Position numbers and translations under genes: made by a program. Shown here piece after piece: positions 22,834 to 35,848 of a stretch of 64,000 bases of DNA. The notes beneath the pieces were generated by a model that did no database searches, was not told the origin of the DNA, and saw only the letters and a list, made by a program, of their open reading frames with translations. This stretch comes from Lutjanus erythropterus (taxonomy: Eukaryota; Chordata; Actinopteri; Lutjaniformes; Lutjanidae): NCBI GenBank assembly GCA_020091685.1, contig CM034604.1, forward strand, positions 837,828 to 901,827, written 5' to 3'. Positions within the stretch are counted from its first letter, which is position 1, and each line of letters begins with the position of its first letter.

Positions 22834-23576
22834 CAGTGGTGGAAAGAGTACTGAAAATCTTTACTCAAGTACAAATACAGTTACATTGCTAAAATATTAC
22901 TCAATTACAAGTGAAAGTACTGGTGTTAGAAATATACTTGAGCAAAAGTACAAAGTATTCATTGCAAAAACTACTCAGAGTATTAGTTACTTTTAACCAT
23001 TGATGTCACAGTCACCTCTCCAAACTAGGGTTGCAAATTTTGTGAATTTTCCTGAACAAATAGTTGAAAACGCTAATAATCGATTAATCATTAATAATTT
23101 TATAAGACACTAAACATGTTTTTTTGTCATTTTTGTCATTTCCATATTCAAAAAATGGCTCCTCCAGACTAAACAATGTCAAATGAGATGAAATTCCTGT
23201 CATGTCTATTGATTAAATATCCATTAATCATTTTAATTGGTTAAATTTAAAAATGCAATTAATAAATTAATTACTAATCATAACATATTAAACACACTTA
23301 CTTCAAATGTGTGCTGCTGCAGCATTTTGTTTTGTATCTCAGTTGTATGTCTTTGTTCTCATTGGCCTGTTTGTCATCAGATCACCTGATTGACTACTGA
23401 AATGCAGATAAAACGTTTGGACATCATTTGTACTCATCTATGATAATAAAAGTAGATTACATCTTGCAATGTATACTTTATTAGTAAAAGTACAGGCTTG
23501 AAGATCTACTCATTAAAGTACAAGTACCCCCAAAAACTACTTTTAATTACAGTAATTTGAGTTACTTCCACTCCTG
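22834..23576. mobile_element. hAT-like element, family 'GTGGTGGAA', copy 2
   Basis: The element starts 'cagtggtggaaagagtac' and ends 'gagttacttccactcctg', imperfect inverted ends. The flanks CTGATAGC (22826-22833) and CTGACAGC (23577-23584) match at 7 of 8, supporting a hAT duplication. It resembles copy 1 over both ends and part of the interior. Confidence 0.75.
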
Positions 23577-23584
23577 CTGACAGC

Positions 23585-24992
23585 ATGTCCCCCAGCTCCT
23601 GAAAAACAGTTGTCCCTCTTTTAAATGATTTCTGAATAAATTTTGGAAAAAATAGATTTAACAGAAGGTAACTCCACTTTTGAAATAACTCACACACGTT
23701 TTGAACGTTTTGATTTAAATGTGCAGTACATCTTTTATAAAGCATTTAAAATGTGTAAATCTTTTTACTGATGAGAGGATCATCTCATTAGTTAATAAGT
23801 TGTATCTGCACTTTTTTGTCTGATTTATGAAGGAGGCTAAAATGTCTATGTTGTTTTCCTCAGCTGAAATAAAAAGTATTTCTAAAGTTTTATTATGTGT
23901 ATTTATTTTCAATAAAGCCTAATGAAGATGATGTAGGATGATGGCAGTAAAATTTTTATTTATTAAAGTTTGGAAACACTGATCTACAACATTGCAGTGG
24001 AGCTTTTGGGTAAAAACAAACACATTTAAAAACAAACAAACAAACAAACAAACTAACTAGCTAACTAAAAGCTGCTGTGTCACATTTGTCATGACAAACA
24101 ATAAAATAAAGTCAGTTCATGCTTTTCTTTACTGGTCCAAAGTGAAGACAGAAGAAGGAAGAATCTTTGGCAAACAGGTTAGATGTTGATGTTACTGAGT
24201 ACATGATGTGTGTCTGTAGACTGAAATGAATCAGAAAGAGTCTCAGTGATGTAAACTAAAGTTTTTACTGTGAAAAATATGTCCTACATAAAACATCTGC
24301 TTTTAGAAAGGAGCCTTGGTTTAACAGTGTGTCCAGTGCTGGTTGCAGAGGGTGCTTTAACATGAATAATTCACACATATTGAGCTGACCTACCTTCTAA
24401 TAATGAACCATGTAAACAGTAGGAAGTCAGATAGGAAGTGGAGCTACAACTGTCCTGTTTCTACTTCTCTCAGCTCAAAGTAAAGGTTGTATATTGAGCC
24501 TAAATGACAGTCAGACACAGAGGCTCCGTCACCACAGCCATGTCATTAGTTTACAGTAGAGTCACCCCTCGGTCCCAGTGGATAAGTCCAGGGCTATATT
24601 TCTTTCCCAGTACACCTCTCCTTTGAACTGTAATGAGATCTGCACCCCCAGCATGTCATGTGACATCACTGACCTGTGACCACACAGGAAAAAGCTGTGA
24701 GTATATTTTGCGTGTGGCCTTATGGATTCTTACCTGAGTGCAACTACAGTAACAGCAGAGTTTCAAGAAATCTATCAAACAACTTTGTTCAGATGATTTA
24801 TAGTTTACATGTCCATATGGGTGATTAAGAAATTATATTCAGTATCATCAGCAGAAGTGATTCTACATAAACCCCAGGTTTTACATTGTGTTCCAAACAG
24901 CTGAGAGAAATTCAGCCACACAGGAACTGATGCATATCAGTCTTTGTTTCTCTATTATAAATCAAACAAAATTCAATAGTTAGTATGACATG
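23585..24992. other. Non-coding DNA
   Basis: No exon recognised. Two AATAAA-like sites near 23870-23915 and a short (CAAA)n run at about 24031-24053 are the only simple features. Confidence 0.45.
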
Positions 24993-25000
24993 GTTGGAAC

Positions 25001-25810
25001 CAGGGTTGTGCATGAACACGCTAAAAGAATGGTGTTCATTGCTTTATTTTTAGTGAGCAGTGAACTGAACAGATCTGTTTGCAATTAATGAACGTGAGCG
25101 TTGTTCACTCCTGAGAGGGCTAACAGTGCTCACCGCTGATCTCAGCTGATATTAAACCAGTGTGATCACAGCAGATCTATCTGGTATCTGGTGAAGCCTG
25201 AAAAAAGAAGATCCTGTAAATCATTATAATGAAAAATGTTGTCAAAATAACGGTTTAGTATTTCAAAATATTGACCTCAAAATAATGAGGAACTTTCTCA
25301 AAATAACATTATTTCAAGATACTGTGTCATTATTTTGATTCTATATTCCCTCACAATTCGCAGACTACTTGAAATACACTAGTCATGTTTTGTTATGAGA
25401 AACACATATATAAATACACTAATTAATAATAACAATTGATATATTTTTCCAACAAAGACAAGACTGTAATATTAAATTTCATGCCCCTTGGTGGAGGCAA
25501 TGGTTAAAGCAAAATTCAATCTCTATTTCTGCAGAAGACTGGGTTACTATTGTAAGATTTTAATTATTTGAATTGAGTTAAAAGTAAATTCACATTAAAA
25601 ATAAAATAATACAAAAACATGAATATTGTGCATCATTTACAGTAACATCTTTATGTTGATGCCAGTGTCCCTGGTAGCAAGAAGTTCAATTTCAAGTTAA
25701 AATAATAAAAAGAAAAAACAAAAAAACAAAGAAATGTGAGCTCGTTCATTTTAATCTCTGTGAACTGAACTTTGAGCTCACTCCTTTTTAAGTGAACTTA
25801 CACAACACTG
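25001..25810. mobile_element. hAT-like non-autonomous transposon
   Basis: The left end 'cagggttgtgcatgaac' and right end 'gtgaacttacacaacactg' are imperfect inverted repeats. The flanks GTTGGAAC (24993-25000) and GTTGGGAC (25811-25818) match at 7 of 8. Both arms also contain inverted 'tgaactgaac' motifs. The 810-bp body has no transposase frame. Confidence 0.75.
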
Positions 25811-25818
25811 GTTGGGAC

Positions 25819-26599
25819 CAGCAGAAATTTTCCAGGATAAAAGGCCACAAAGTGTGACTGACAGATGATGTGAGAGGTGCAGAACTGAAGTATCAGCAGA
25901 AAAGTAAATAAAGCCTTTTGTCCTACAGCTCACTGCTCATCGTGCTATAACATACTCAAGACCAGTCGATACATATTAACATTCACGGTCACAGCAGCGA
26001 GTGCAGGGTGTCATATTGACAGGGAGGCAGGATTTCTTCAGCAGCTGAAGTAGAAGCTGCAGAGCTGCTGTGACTGAGCATCAGTCTTCAGTATCGACCC
26101 TGCTGATGTCTTCATCCTCTGCTGGATCACCGTTCTGAGCCTGAGCGTGACCTGAGCGTTCGACCTCAGCTTTCATCACTCATCGTGTTTACAGGAGGAG
26201 AATCCAGAGTCTGTGGATCAGAAGCATCATCCAGCTGCTGCCTTACAACATCTGCTGAGTCTGTACAAGAATAAAGGTTCAATCTTGTTGGAGATATTAG
26301 AAGAGACATGTTGACATACTGAGCTTACTACAGATTAGGGCTAGCTTTAAAATAATAACTCAGTATTTTAGTCCATACTGCAATATACAATATATATCTT
26401 GATATACACAATTCCCTTAAAACAACACACTTTAAACTCTCAAAAAATGCAAACATATGATCTTACAGACCACGATTCCTGCTGTAAATGAAACTACCAA
26501 ACAGTATATAAAGTAGTTCAAAGGAGCTCAATCTAAACATCTGCAGCAGTAAAATGCAACATGTACACATGAATGCAACATTGCAAACATTTTAGTTTA
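25819..26599. other. Mostly non-coding DNA
   Basis: Apart from the weak frame at 26081-26176, nothing is recognised. The A/T-rich segment after 26330 has 'atatatatcttgatat'-like sequence but no paired ends. Confidence 0.4.
26081..26176 (-). CDS. Possible C-terminal coding segment, unidentified
   Basis: A minus-strand frame of 31 codons (start-like ATG at 26174-26176, stop TGA at 26081-26083) reads 'VERSGHAQAQNGDPAEDED' and ends 'RVDTED'. The acidic, low-complexity end resembles the tail of a cytosolic or membrane protein. There is an in-frame stop just upstream and no strong acceptor, so the call is weak. Confidence 0.15.
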   Translation of the reverse strand: MKAEVERSGHAQAQNGDPAEDEDISRVDTED

Positions 26600-26987
26600 G
26601 TTTTCAAATGGAAAAAACACAAAATGCCTCCATATTGGTCCTCTGACATAGTCCAAGTCTCCTAAAGCTCAACACACCTTTCACATTGTCACAACACACA
26701 CCTCCTGGTTCAGATGGTGTGCACTCATGTGAACGTGACTCCAAGCTAAGGATCTACAGTGAAGAGTCAGGCTGAAAACATGGTGTAAATAACATTTTTC
26801 AAGGCAATTTGGCATGGTGGGGCTTTAGGACACTTGGATTACACCAGACAAGCAGTATGGAGGCATTTTATGTTTATTCTGTTGTTTTTCACATTTGAAA
26901 ACTGGTCACCATTCACTTCCATCAGAAGTGTTTTGTGAACTAAAAACTAAAGCTGACCTTCAATCAGCATGACAATTAACTATCCCT
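26600..26987. mobile_element. TTAA-flanked inverted-repeat element, copy 2
   Basis: The left arm begins around 'gttttcaaatggaaaaaac' and the right arm has 'catttgaaaactggtcacc', its inverse. It ends 'aactatccct' before TTAA (26988-26991). The outer part of the left arm is missing. Confidence 0.75.
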
Positions 26988-26991
26988 TTAA

Positions 26992-28612
26992 GGAATGTGG
27001 GCTTGTGAGTAACGTGTGTGATGGAGGTCTAGAGGGTTTGTTGTGAAAGTGAGGTAGCTGCTATGAGTCAGACTAAGGACAACTGACCCTTCACTAAGCC
27101 CCACATTACCGTTGCTAAGTCTGCCAAACTTTCTTTTCTGGCACTGCATTTGAACAGTTTACAGTGATCACAGTGGCAGATTGAAATTGGGAGTAATTGT
27201 TGAAAGACAAGGTTTATGAGTCAAAACAAAAGTAGTTTCTCATTTTTAGCTCTGGCGGTGAATTTTGTCGGCTTAAATAATGACTCACAAGCAGATTTTA
27301 TAAGTGTAGCTGGCTGAGGTGAGTACAGCTAAATCCTTGACCAAAAGTAAATCCGGCCAAAAGTCTGTTTTAATGTTAACATCTGACACATTTTAAAACA
27401 AGAACCCTGTGAAAGTGTAAATGTAAAGTTACCTGACAGCTGTGGACATGGTATAACATTAATGCTAACTGAGAGAGGATAAAGCAAACACTGGTTCAGC
27501 TAACTCGACTGAGACCTGAGACAGTGAGCCACAGTAAGATGTATCGTTGTTGGTTCACTTCTGCATCAGTCCTCCTCCTCAAACCCCCACAGAACAAATG
27601 CAGATGCAGTGGGATCTGACAAGTTTGGTTGGAGGTTAAGTTACTACAGCTAATAAGCTAGTCTTAGTCAGAGAGCAGGTGAAGACAGAGATGAATCCAT
27701 TCACCACATGAGTGCTCTTGTGTTTCATTGTTTTGGAGCTGGAAGTTGCAGGTAGAGTAGTGAACATGATTATATGATCAACCACATTTTCTTATGTGAT
27801 TGTGGAAAAAATGACAATGACTTGTAGCTGCTAAATAGTTAACAGCTTTTCAAGTACAGGAAGAGCTGTAGTAATGTTTGATATACAGGGACTATTTATA
27901 CTGTGATCTGAGCTGATCTACACTTTACAGCTGACTGAAGTAAAATACCTGACCTTCAGCAGCCACCAGACTGAAAACCCAAATATGATGATATGGTCAT
28001 CTGCTTTATTGCACATTTATAAACTGAAATACATAAAAATAGATGAATTAAAAATAAAAATGATAAAAATAGATAAAATAATAAATAAACTGATTAAAAA
28101 TGAATAATATAATCACTATATCACCCAGTCCTGCGACAGATGTTCAGCTTTTTAAAATATGCAGGCAGATTAAAAATGTTTTGAGTAGCACTTTATTTGA
28201 AGGGGTGTGCAAAGACTATCATTACACTGTCGAAAAACACATCATTTAGTCAGCCAGTCAGTCAGTTATGCCATTTTTAATCCACTAGTTGACACTGTTT
28301 GAGATGTCTTTGTTTTATCGTACCACTTGGACTTGTCAAGACGATGTCATTAAATGTTACAAGGCCAGTTTGATGACTGAGTACAGTAAGAGATGATTTA
28401 GTTTACAGAGTTAGCTGATGGACAGGCAGCGGTTTGTCAGTTTTGTCGCTAAAGAATGCTAACCGCTGTCTGCTGTTATCTCTAGCTGGTGTTAGCTAGT
28501 GAAGCTCTGTTAGCCATGGAGTGAGCAGGAGCCAAAATCAACAAGCAAACCACTGTGGTGTTGTGTTCCTTGTTGTTAACCTGGCTATGGTTGTGTCAGA
28601 GTCATAGTGTTG
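26992..28612. other. Non-coding DNA
   Basis: No exon or transposon end is recognised in this AT-rich stretch. A run near 28030-28110 is rich in 'aaaatagataaa'-like units. Confidence 0.45.
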
Positions 28613-28616
28613 TTAA

Positions 28617-29202
28617 AGGGATAGTTCATCCAAAAATGACAATTCAGTCATTATCTACTCACCCTCATGCTGACTGAAGGCCAGGTTTAGTTTGTTAGTC
28701 CACATAACTGTGCTGGAGTTTCACAGGAAAACAGTGTTGCAGAATCTCCCAAACAATGAAGTAAATGGTGACCAGTTTTCAAATGTAAAAAACAACAGAA
28801 TAAAAACATAAAATGTCTTCATACTGCTCGTCTGGTGTAATTCAAGTCTCCTAAAGCCCCACCATGCCAAGCCTACTAAAAACATCTTATTTACACCATG
28901 TTTTTAGTCTGAATCTTCACTGTAAATCCTTGGCTTGAGCTACGTTCACATGCACACTGTCTGAGCTGCTGTGTGTGTGATGTGTAAATGGCATGTTGGG
29001 ACTTTAGGAGACTTGGTTTATGCCAGACAAACAGTATGGAGGCATTTTATGGTTTTATTCTGTTGATATTATGTTTCTGCAACACTGTTTTCCTGTGAAA
29101 CTCCAGAAGTGTTTTGTGGATTAAGAAAATAAACCTGACCTTCAATCAGCATAAGGATGAGTAGATAATGACAGAATTTTAATTTTTAGGTGGACTATCC
29201 TT
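28617..29202. mobile_element. TTAA-flanked inverted-repeat element, copy 3 (complete)
   Basis: This is the most complete copy: 586 bp between TTAA at 28613-28616 and 29203-29206. The left end 'agggatagttcatcc' pairs with the right end 'ggtggactatcctt'. The arms stay complementary for about 200 bp or more, through 'caccctcatgctgactgaag' and 'cttcaatcagcataaggatg'. The middle spacer is unique and nothing is encoded. It could fold into a long hairpin if transcribed. Confidence 0.85.
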
Positions 29203-29206
29203 TTAA

Positions 29207-30480
29207 ATCTGTCAATGTCATCACATTTCAAACAATGTCAGCTTTGTATTAAAATGACATACGTGACTGAATGACACTGATGACAACAGTCATAAACATT
29301 TATAAAGACTCCTTCATGTCATGGTTATGACAGTGTAATGACACCCCTCTTCAAATAGTAATCCTAGTGTTTACCTCAACACTTTTTGATTAAATTCACA
29401 GGGTCTCAGCATAAAGCTGAACACACACACACAAATACATCTCTTAAAGTAGAAAACATGTATTTGCATTGCAGTAATATGTTAATTCTTGCATGACAAT
29501 GACATCTGTCAGTGAACATCTGGAGAGCTCCTGCATTTTGCATTGTTGTTTTAACAAGGAGGAGAAATGAACTTGAAATTTTCCTTTTGGAACCTGAGCA
29601 GAAACAAAACAGAAACATGGAAGTTCACTGAAGAATCTGACAGACAGATGTGTGTGTGTGTAGAGAGAGAGAGAAAGAGAGAGATAAAGCATGAGCAGAT
29701 TTATGACTGAAGTGTATTGTGTGCTGTGAGAGACAAACTCGGGAGTGAGGCTCTGCTGTGACTGTGGAGGAGGATTAAGGACACATGTACGTGACTGTTG
29801 GGAGCTGATGAAAGTGGGACAGGAAAGAGTGTGTGTGTGTTTTCTAGTTTCAGCAGTGTGTTTGTTCTCTCTCTCTCTAAAAGTTACATTTCATGCTGTT
29901 AACTGTTGTCACGCATTAGCTGTGTGTGTCTGTGGATTGGTAACAGCAGTTGTGTGCAGTGCAGCACCACTGGTTTGTCTCCAGAGCACAAAGACTCCAT
30001 ACAGAGGACATAGATCCAAACAGTGAGACAGAAACGATGAGGAGAAGAACAATAGAGACAAAAAAAGAAAAGATGATAAGAACAAAAGGACAAGAAGGCT
30101 GCAAACCAGCCTCTCCACCAGCACGTACTGTCTATAGAGCAGCTGTAATTGTATACATACGTACATTTCTGTATTTTTGTCCCAAATGCACCAAAATGTT
30201 AACTGAATCAGTGCTGTGTTGGTGAATAAAGGAAATAACAGAAGTATGTTGGGTGTACCAATTAGAATTATGGGTAATGCTTCAATGTATGCAGGTCCCT
30301 GAATTTCATGGTAAGAGTGGTAATAACCAAGCAACATATTTGACATTTCTTAGAAATTATCTCTAAATTACCCCAAATTTCATGGTAATGTGATGGTTTC
30401 ATGGTAATGGTGGCTGTGTGGTGTTTCCTGCGATGACTCTTCAGCGTGAGTGTTTCCATCTGCCTGTCAGTTTCCATGCA
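29207..30480. other. Non-coding DNA with GT/GA-rich patches
   Basis: Short purine and GT-rich runs occur at about 29650-29690 and 29828-29842. An AATAAA at about 30225 follows 'gctgtgttggtg'. Overlapping frames on both strands show no domain. No gene is supported. Confidence 0.4.
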
Positions 30481-30489
30481 GCTCAGACT

Positions 30490-30995
30490 GTTTAGGAGAT
30501 GCCATATGCAGCCCTGTGTGTGTGTGTTCTCTTGTTACCTATCTGTTGGCTCCTCGATCCTCGCCTGGCTTCTGCTCACCTCCTGCTCGTCCTCGTCAGC
30601 TTATCTGTCTGTCCTGACTGCTCACCTGGTTCCGACTCCTCCGCCTGCTCCGACCTTCTTCCTGCTTGTCCCTTGTCAGCTTTGCCTCTGTCTGCCCTCG
30701 TTTCATTGACCTCTTCTCTTGTGAGCCCCTCTCTGATACCTCAGCCTTCAAATGAACTGAACTGTTCGGGTCCAGGGTACCTCACCCCTCGCCCTGCTTC
30801 CAGATTTGACCTGATTCTTTCCCAGTCGCAGACTCAGAAAAGATGTGTGTGGGCTCAGGGCCGAAGAACAAACTGCTGCCAGTGTTTCTTCATCTGCCCA
30901 AGTTACTGTTTTCCCTGTGTTTAAATAAAGGTCATTACCAAACATACTCTGTGCCTGTGTGCTGCAAGTGGGTCCAATACACACCTGTTAACAAC
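30490..30995 (+). mobile_element. LTR-like segment (probable gypsy-type LTR remnant)
   Basis: A long CT-rich stretch leads to 'gtttaaataaaggtcatta' (poly(A) signal) and then 'ctgcaagtgggtcc', the usual order at the 3' end of fish gypsy LTRs in + orientation. The 5' boundary is unclear and no target duplication was found, so the call is tentative. Confidence 0.4.
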
Positions 30996-31149
30996 TTACC
31001 ATGAAATATGGGGGTAAAGTGTTGGTAAATTCAAGGAAATGTAAAATATATTACTTGGTAATTACCAAACTACATGAAAACAGTAGTTCTGAATTATCAC
31101 ATTTATAATTGATGATATTTGTAGAAATTTCAAATATGTTATACAGTAA

Positions 31150-31268
31150 TTGAACGCTGTTTTCCTGTGAAACTCCAGCAGTGTTTTGTGGACCAAAAAC
31201 TAAACCCTTCGATCAGCATGAGGGTGAGGAGATAATGACTGAATTTAAATTTTTGGGTGAACTATCCT
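31150..31268. mobile_element. TTAA-flanked inverted-repeat element, copy 4 (right arm)
   Basis: It matches the right arm of copy 3 ('gttttcctgtgaaactccag' through 'tgggtgaactatcct') and ends before TTAA at 31269-31272. The left arm is absent. Confidence 0.75.
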
Positions 31269-31272
31269 TTAA

Positions 31273-33720
31273 GTTTGACAACCTTAATATTTTGCTTTGA
31301 ATTAACATAATACAAAGCACAAGCACTGGTCTGGGCTTCTTCATCACAACACAATGCAGACAAAACTAGGTTCAATCAGTTACACATCAGGCTGTGAGTC
31401 GACCTGTGGGTCAGGCGAGTTCAGTTTAATTCAGGTTCTGATTGTGGGTCAAGTGACAGAGCAGCAGTCAGAGTATTAATGACTCCACAACCACTGTGTA
31501 CAATAGTCCTAGTCTTTGTTTAGTACCCTGTCCATACCCCACATGCATGGTGTCCTTTGTTCAGCACAAATGCAACTATAAGTCAGACCAACCCGTTCAT
31601 CCAAACTCATCACATACCAAACGTTTTGTCTTGTACTAATGCACAGCCTTTAACTGTATCAGATGTTGACAGAAAACACTTAATAACACAGAGATTTAGG
31701 ATAAGACCATGTTGGGTTTATGTGTTATGGTGAGTCGTCACATGATGACACTGACAGACTGATGAAAGTCATGTGGCGTAAGTCATGTGATCCATGTTAT
31801 TTTAAATACAGCTTTGTTTTGGTTTCACTGGGACATGAACTAAGTGACGTCCTGTGTTTGTTTGAGTCATCCACCCACCTCACCTCCTGCATGTGTGGAC
31901 TTTCTCCGTCTTTGTACTACATTGAAAGCCTGGTGCGTCTCATTCAGCTCATCTCTGATGAGTCAGGAATGAGACCAGGCCCTAATACAAGAAAATTATA
32001 TGCCTATAAACATTTACAAATCTTTACTGATAATCACTCAAAATATTATTATAGATTAATTAAATGTTGTTGTTTTTTCCCCTTACAATGTATACACACA
32101 AATAAACAGAAAATGTAAGAAATTAAAGTATACCATTGTCTATCTACATGTAAAGTGATTTCTGGACAACTGGATTTGTGCTTTTTCAAGCTGAAGCTGA
32201 AAGCTTTTCCGTGAACAACCCTATTGCAAAGCTTCAACTTGCCTGTAAAATCACTGATCATATTTATAACTCAAACATTTCAATTTTTCTTTTTTAATTT
32301 TTGTATGGTGTACAGACAAATGTGATATTGTGTGGCTCCACACCAGCAGTTTCAGCTGTTCTTTGAGTTTGACTCTACATGATATGCTGGTCATTTTTGG
32401 AGTTGATGTGTGTATGGATGTGCTGTGCACTTATCACACCCTGTGTAAGCCATATATGATGATGCCTCTGCACAGTTTCACTCTTTCACCCCATGGTACC
32501 TCAGAGGTCTACAGGAGCATGCCAGTGTGAGAATATGGTGACAACACTGGGCTGTCATCACAGTGATCAGGTCCCCTTTAAACTCCTCCCACACTGTAGC
32601 AACACATACACAAACATGCTGATGTTCTGTTTCACTGTCTCATAACTACCATTACCATGGCGTGCAGCAGCCTTTATGTTACAAATTTGCACTGAAGCGT
32701 ATAGACCTGAATGTCACTCCTTTCACAGGTGGTACCTGGCACTGACCCAGCACTGACTCTCTGAAGGGCCAACATCTTATCTATTACAGTCCAAGATGTT
32801 GCTCTGGAATCCATTGATGACTTTAAAACTGCAGTTCAGGAACTGGAACACACTGCCCTCAGCTGAACACTATCACTTTGCTATATCAAAACACCTGCAC
32901 CTCCCACAAATCCAATCACCTGCGTCCTGCTAATCAGACACCTGCACCTTCCCAGTCAAATCACCTGTGCATACATATAAAAGCACATCCTATCCTCTCC
33001 TAGCCGTCTCAAGAATGATTACTTCAAATCAATAATGATGACATACTAGAAACTCTAACAAAACACATTTGTTCTCTTCAGAATGTGTATCCTTATTACA
33101 GTAATGTGCTTTCACATCTTCCCACATGCATGGATGGTCTGACAGTGCAGCAGCAGCTGAGGTCAGGGCTGCTCTCACAGTAGGACCATCTGGTGTTCAC
33201 TGTTTCAGTCACCTTCAGCCTCACTCAGCCTCGCCCACACTCAGTCAGCATCATTCTGACTCACCTACATCACACAGACTTCACCTACACCAAGTTAGAG
33301 GAGGAGCAGGATTCTCTTCTCAATTGTCAGTGAAGTGAGTAAACATGTTCCTAAAATATCTGTAAAAACAATCCACCACATGAGCGATAGTTCTTACAGG
33401 TGTCGCCTCTGAAGCATGGTCATCTTTACCTGACTGGATCATTCAATATCCACTCCATGTGACTAGTTCATGCTATTTACCAGAGTTTTGGTAATAGGCT
33501 TTAGATGCATCCCAGTTCCATAATATATTTCTGTCTCCATTTACAACTCATTTGCATCCATAAGTATGTTTAGAAGGAAATATGATGATATGACCTAATT
33601 GCATTGCATTTCAGCAAACTGTTAGCTGCCAAAGAAAATGTTAATGCTGACAATTTTACAAATCATTCTCAATCATCCTATATCATTTGTTTTCCCCACA
33701 ACACCTGTTCCTATCTGTCT
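31273..33720. other. Non-coding DNA
   Basis: No supported gene. A frame at 31720-32118 (+) lacks family features. Sequence near 32890-32990 repeats 'acacctgcacct' and ends in 'acatataaaagc', like promoter-proximal LTR sequence, but has no visible ends. Confidence 0.4.
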
Positions 33721-33723
33721 GTC

Positions 33724-33786
33724 TGGATGGATGGATGGATGGATGGATGGATGGATGGATGGATGGATGGATGGATGGATGGATGG
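33724..33786 (+). repeat. (GGAT)n microsatellite
   Basis: About 15 perfect tetranucleotide units in a row. Perfect units imply recent length change. Confidence 0.95.
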
Positions 33787-33789
33787 TCC

Positions 33790-34545
33790 AATGGTCCAGT
33801 CTGATTCCCAAAAGTAGATTTCAGTAATCTATACTCTATAATGTTTGTAGATCCCATCCATGGCTGTGTAGGGTTGTTTCTGAGTTGTGCAATATGACAA
33901 ATTCCAATACTCCAGAGTCCAAAAGTAAAAACATTTTTTGAAAGATAATGTATTCAGGAAAAAAAAATCAGAACATGTTTTATTGAAATGAAAAATCATG
34001 TTTTAGCCATTGTCTGTGTTTAACCTTTCAAAACAAACATTTTCTCTGCAGTCAAAAAACAGTTTGTTCTCCCACTTCCACACACAATTGGAGGTACCCA
34101 CCTGTACATAAAAAAGTCTACTTTGGCTCTAAAAATGTATGAAATTGACACATACATAAATACATACATTCTTTATTTTGTTTTCGCAAACAAATGTATT
34201 TGGCTTTATGTGAGACGTGTGCAGGGCGTACACTGGAAGTTATTCAGTTGTGGATACATTTTTAGACAATGGAATTTTCTGTGCAAAATATTTTATACTG
34301 TCTGTTTTGTATTGTTGTTGTTTTGCTCGCAATATAAGAAATGACTACTGATGCTTTTATCATGTATGGAAATGACTGAATTTGAACCCCACTTCCAAAA
34401 AAATTTAAAAAGTCCAAGAAAAGTCCAAACTGTACCTAAATAAAAGTTGTGTGGTTGTTCATGGTCTGGATGGAAATGAAAAATAGGGTTTAACGTGTGG
34501 GACAAATCAGACTTGCATTAAGTCACACTACATGATTTTTATATA
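33790..34545. other. Non-coding DNA
   Basis: AT-rich with no exon, repeat ends or RNA gene recognised. Confidence 0.45.
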
Positions 34546-34547
34546 TA

Positions 34548-35846
34548 CAACCCTAACTCTAAAAAAGTTGGGGTGTTGTATAAAATGTGTTTTAATAAAT
34601 GCATTAACAACACTCAGTAAATGTTTTGGTACTGAGGACCCAATTTGTTTAAGTTTTAAAATCAAAAACCTCTTTCCCATTCTCTTTTCATATGAGGCTT
34701 CACTGGCTCAACAGCCCAGGGTCTCTGTTGTTGTATTTTGTGCGCACGTTTTCAGTGGGAGACAGGTCTGGACTGCAGGCAGATCAGTCTAGTACCTGAC
34801 CTCTTTTACTATGAAGCCACACTGTTGGAACACGTCCACAATGTGTCTTGACATTGTCTCACGAAGAAGACGTTGTCTGGATGGCAGCATATGTCACTCC
34901 AAAACCTACCACCTACTACCTTTCAGCATTAGTGGGGCCTTGATAGATGTGACATTTACCCATGGTGCCATGGGCACTAATTCACTGCCACATAATCACA
35001 AATGCTGTCTTCTGAAGTTAGCGCTGGATGATCTTTTCCTCTTTAGCCTGGAGGACACAACGTCCATGATTTGTGAAAATAATGTGAAATGTGGACTCGT
35101 CAGACCACAGCTCACTTTTCCACTTTGCGTCAGTCCATCTCAGATGAGCTCAGGTCCAGAGAAGTCTGCAGTGTTTCTGGATGTTGTTGATATATGTCTT
35201 TCTCTTTGCATGTTTGAATCTTAACTTACATTTGTAGATGCAGAGACAAACTGTTTACTGACAACAGTTTTTCAAAGTGTTCTTGAGCTCATGTAGTATC
35301 CTTTATACAATGATGTGGGTTTTTAATGCAGTTTTTAATGCAGTGCTGCCTGAGAGGTCAAAGGTCACAGACATTCAGTGTTGGTTTTCAGCCTTGTCCC
35401 TTATTTGCAGAGATTTCTCTGGATTCTATGAATCTTTTAATGATGTTATGGATTGTACATGGTGAAATCTATAAATTCCTGCAGTTTTGTGTTGACAAAC
35501 ATTGTTCTTAAACTGTTGGACTATTTGTCCACACAGTTTTTCACAATGTGATGAATCTCAGCCCATCCATGCTTATGAGAGACTGAGCCTTTCGAGGACA
35601 CCCCTTTAATACTCAATCATGATATTGTCAGATGTTACCAACTAACCTGTTTACCAGTGGAACGTTCCAAACAGATGTTTTTTTAAAGCATTTGTTCTGT
35701 TGTCCCTGCCTGAATCATGCAGGCATCAAATTAGGAATATGTGCATATTTACAAAAAACAATGAAGTTTATCAGTCTGAATATTAAATACCTTGTATTAA
35801 TGCAAGTTGAAAAGTCTGCAAAGTACTGCACTCTGTTTTTTCATTG
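34548..35846 (-). pseudogene. Decayed Tc1/mariner transposon, transposase on the minus strand
   Basis: The left end begins 'caaccctaactctaaaaaag' directly after a TA (target of this superfamily). On the minus strand, broken frames preserve a Tc1-type helix-turn-helix ('TIHNIIKRFIESREIS', about 35408-35455), 'HHCIKDTT' and 'EHFEKLLSVN', then the start of the catalytic domain around 35050-35130. Many stops are present. The right end is cut where the pogo-type element begins, so the right inverted repeat is missing. Confidence 0.8.
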
Positions 35847-35848
35847 TA

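Noticed and set aside
29745-30346. Several overlapping frames on both strands near 30 kb
   Set aside because: Low-complexity, GT-rich and pyrimidine-rich sequence keeps several frames open at once; no family signal.
31720-32118. Plus-strand frame of 132 codons
   Set aside because: No domain, and AT-rich codons at the 3' end read into non-coding sequence; no splice support.
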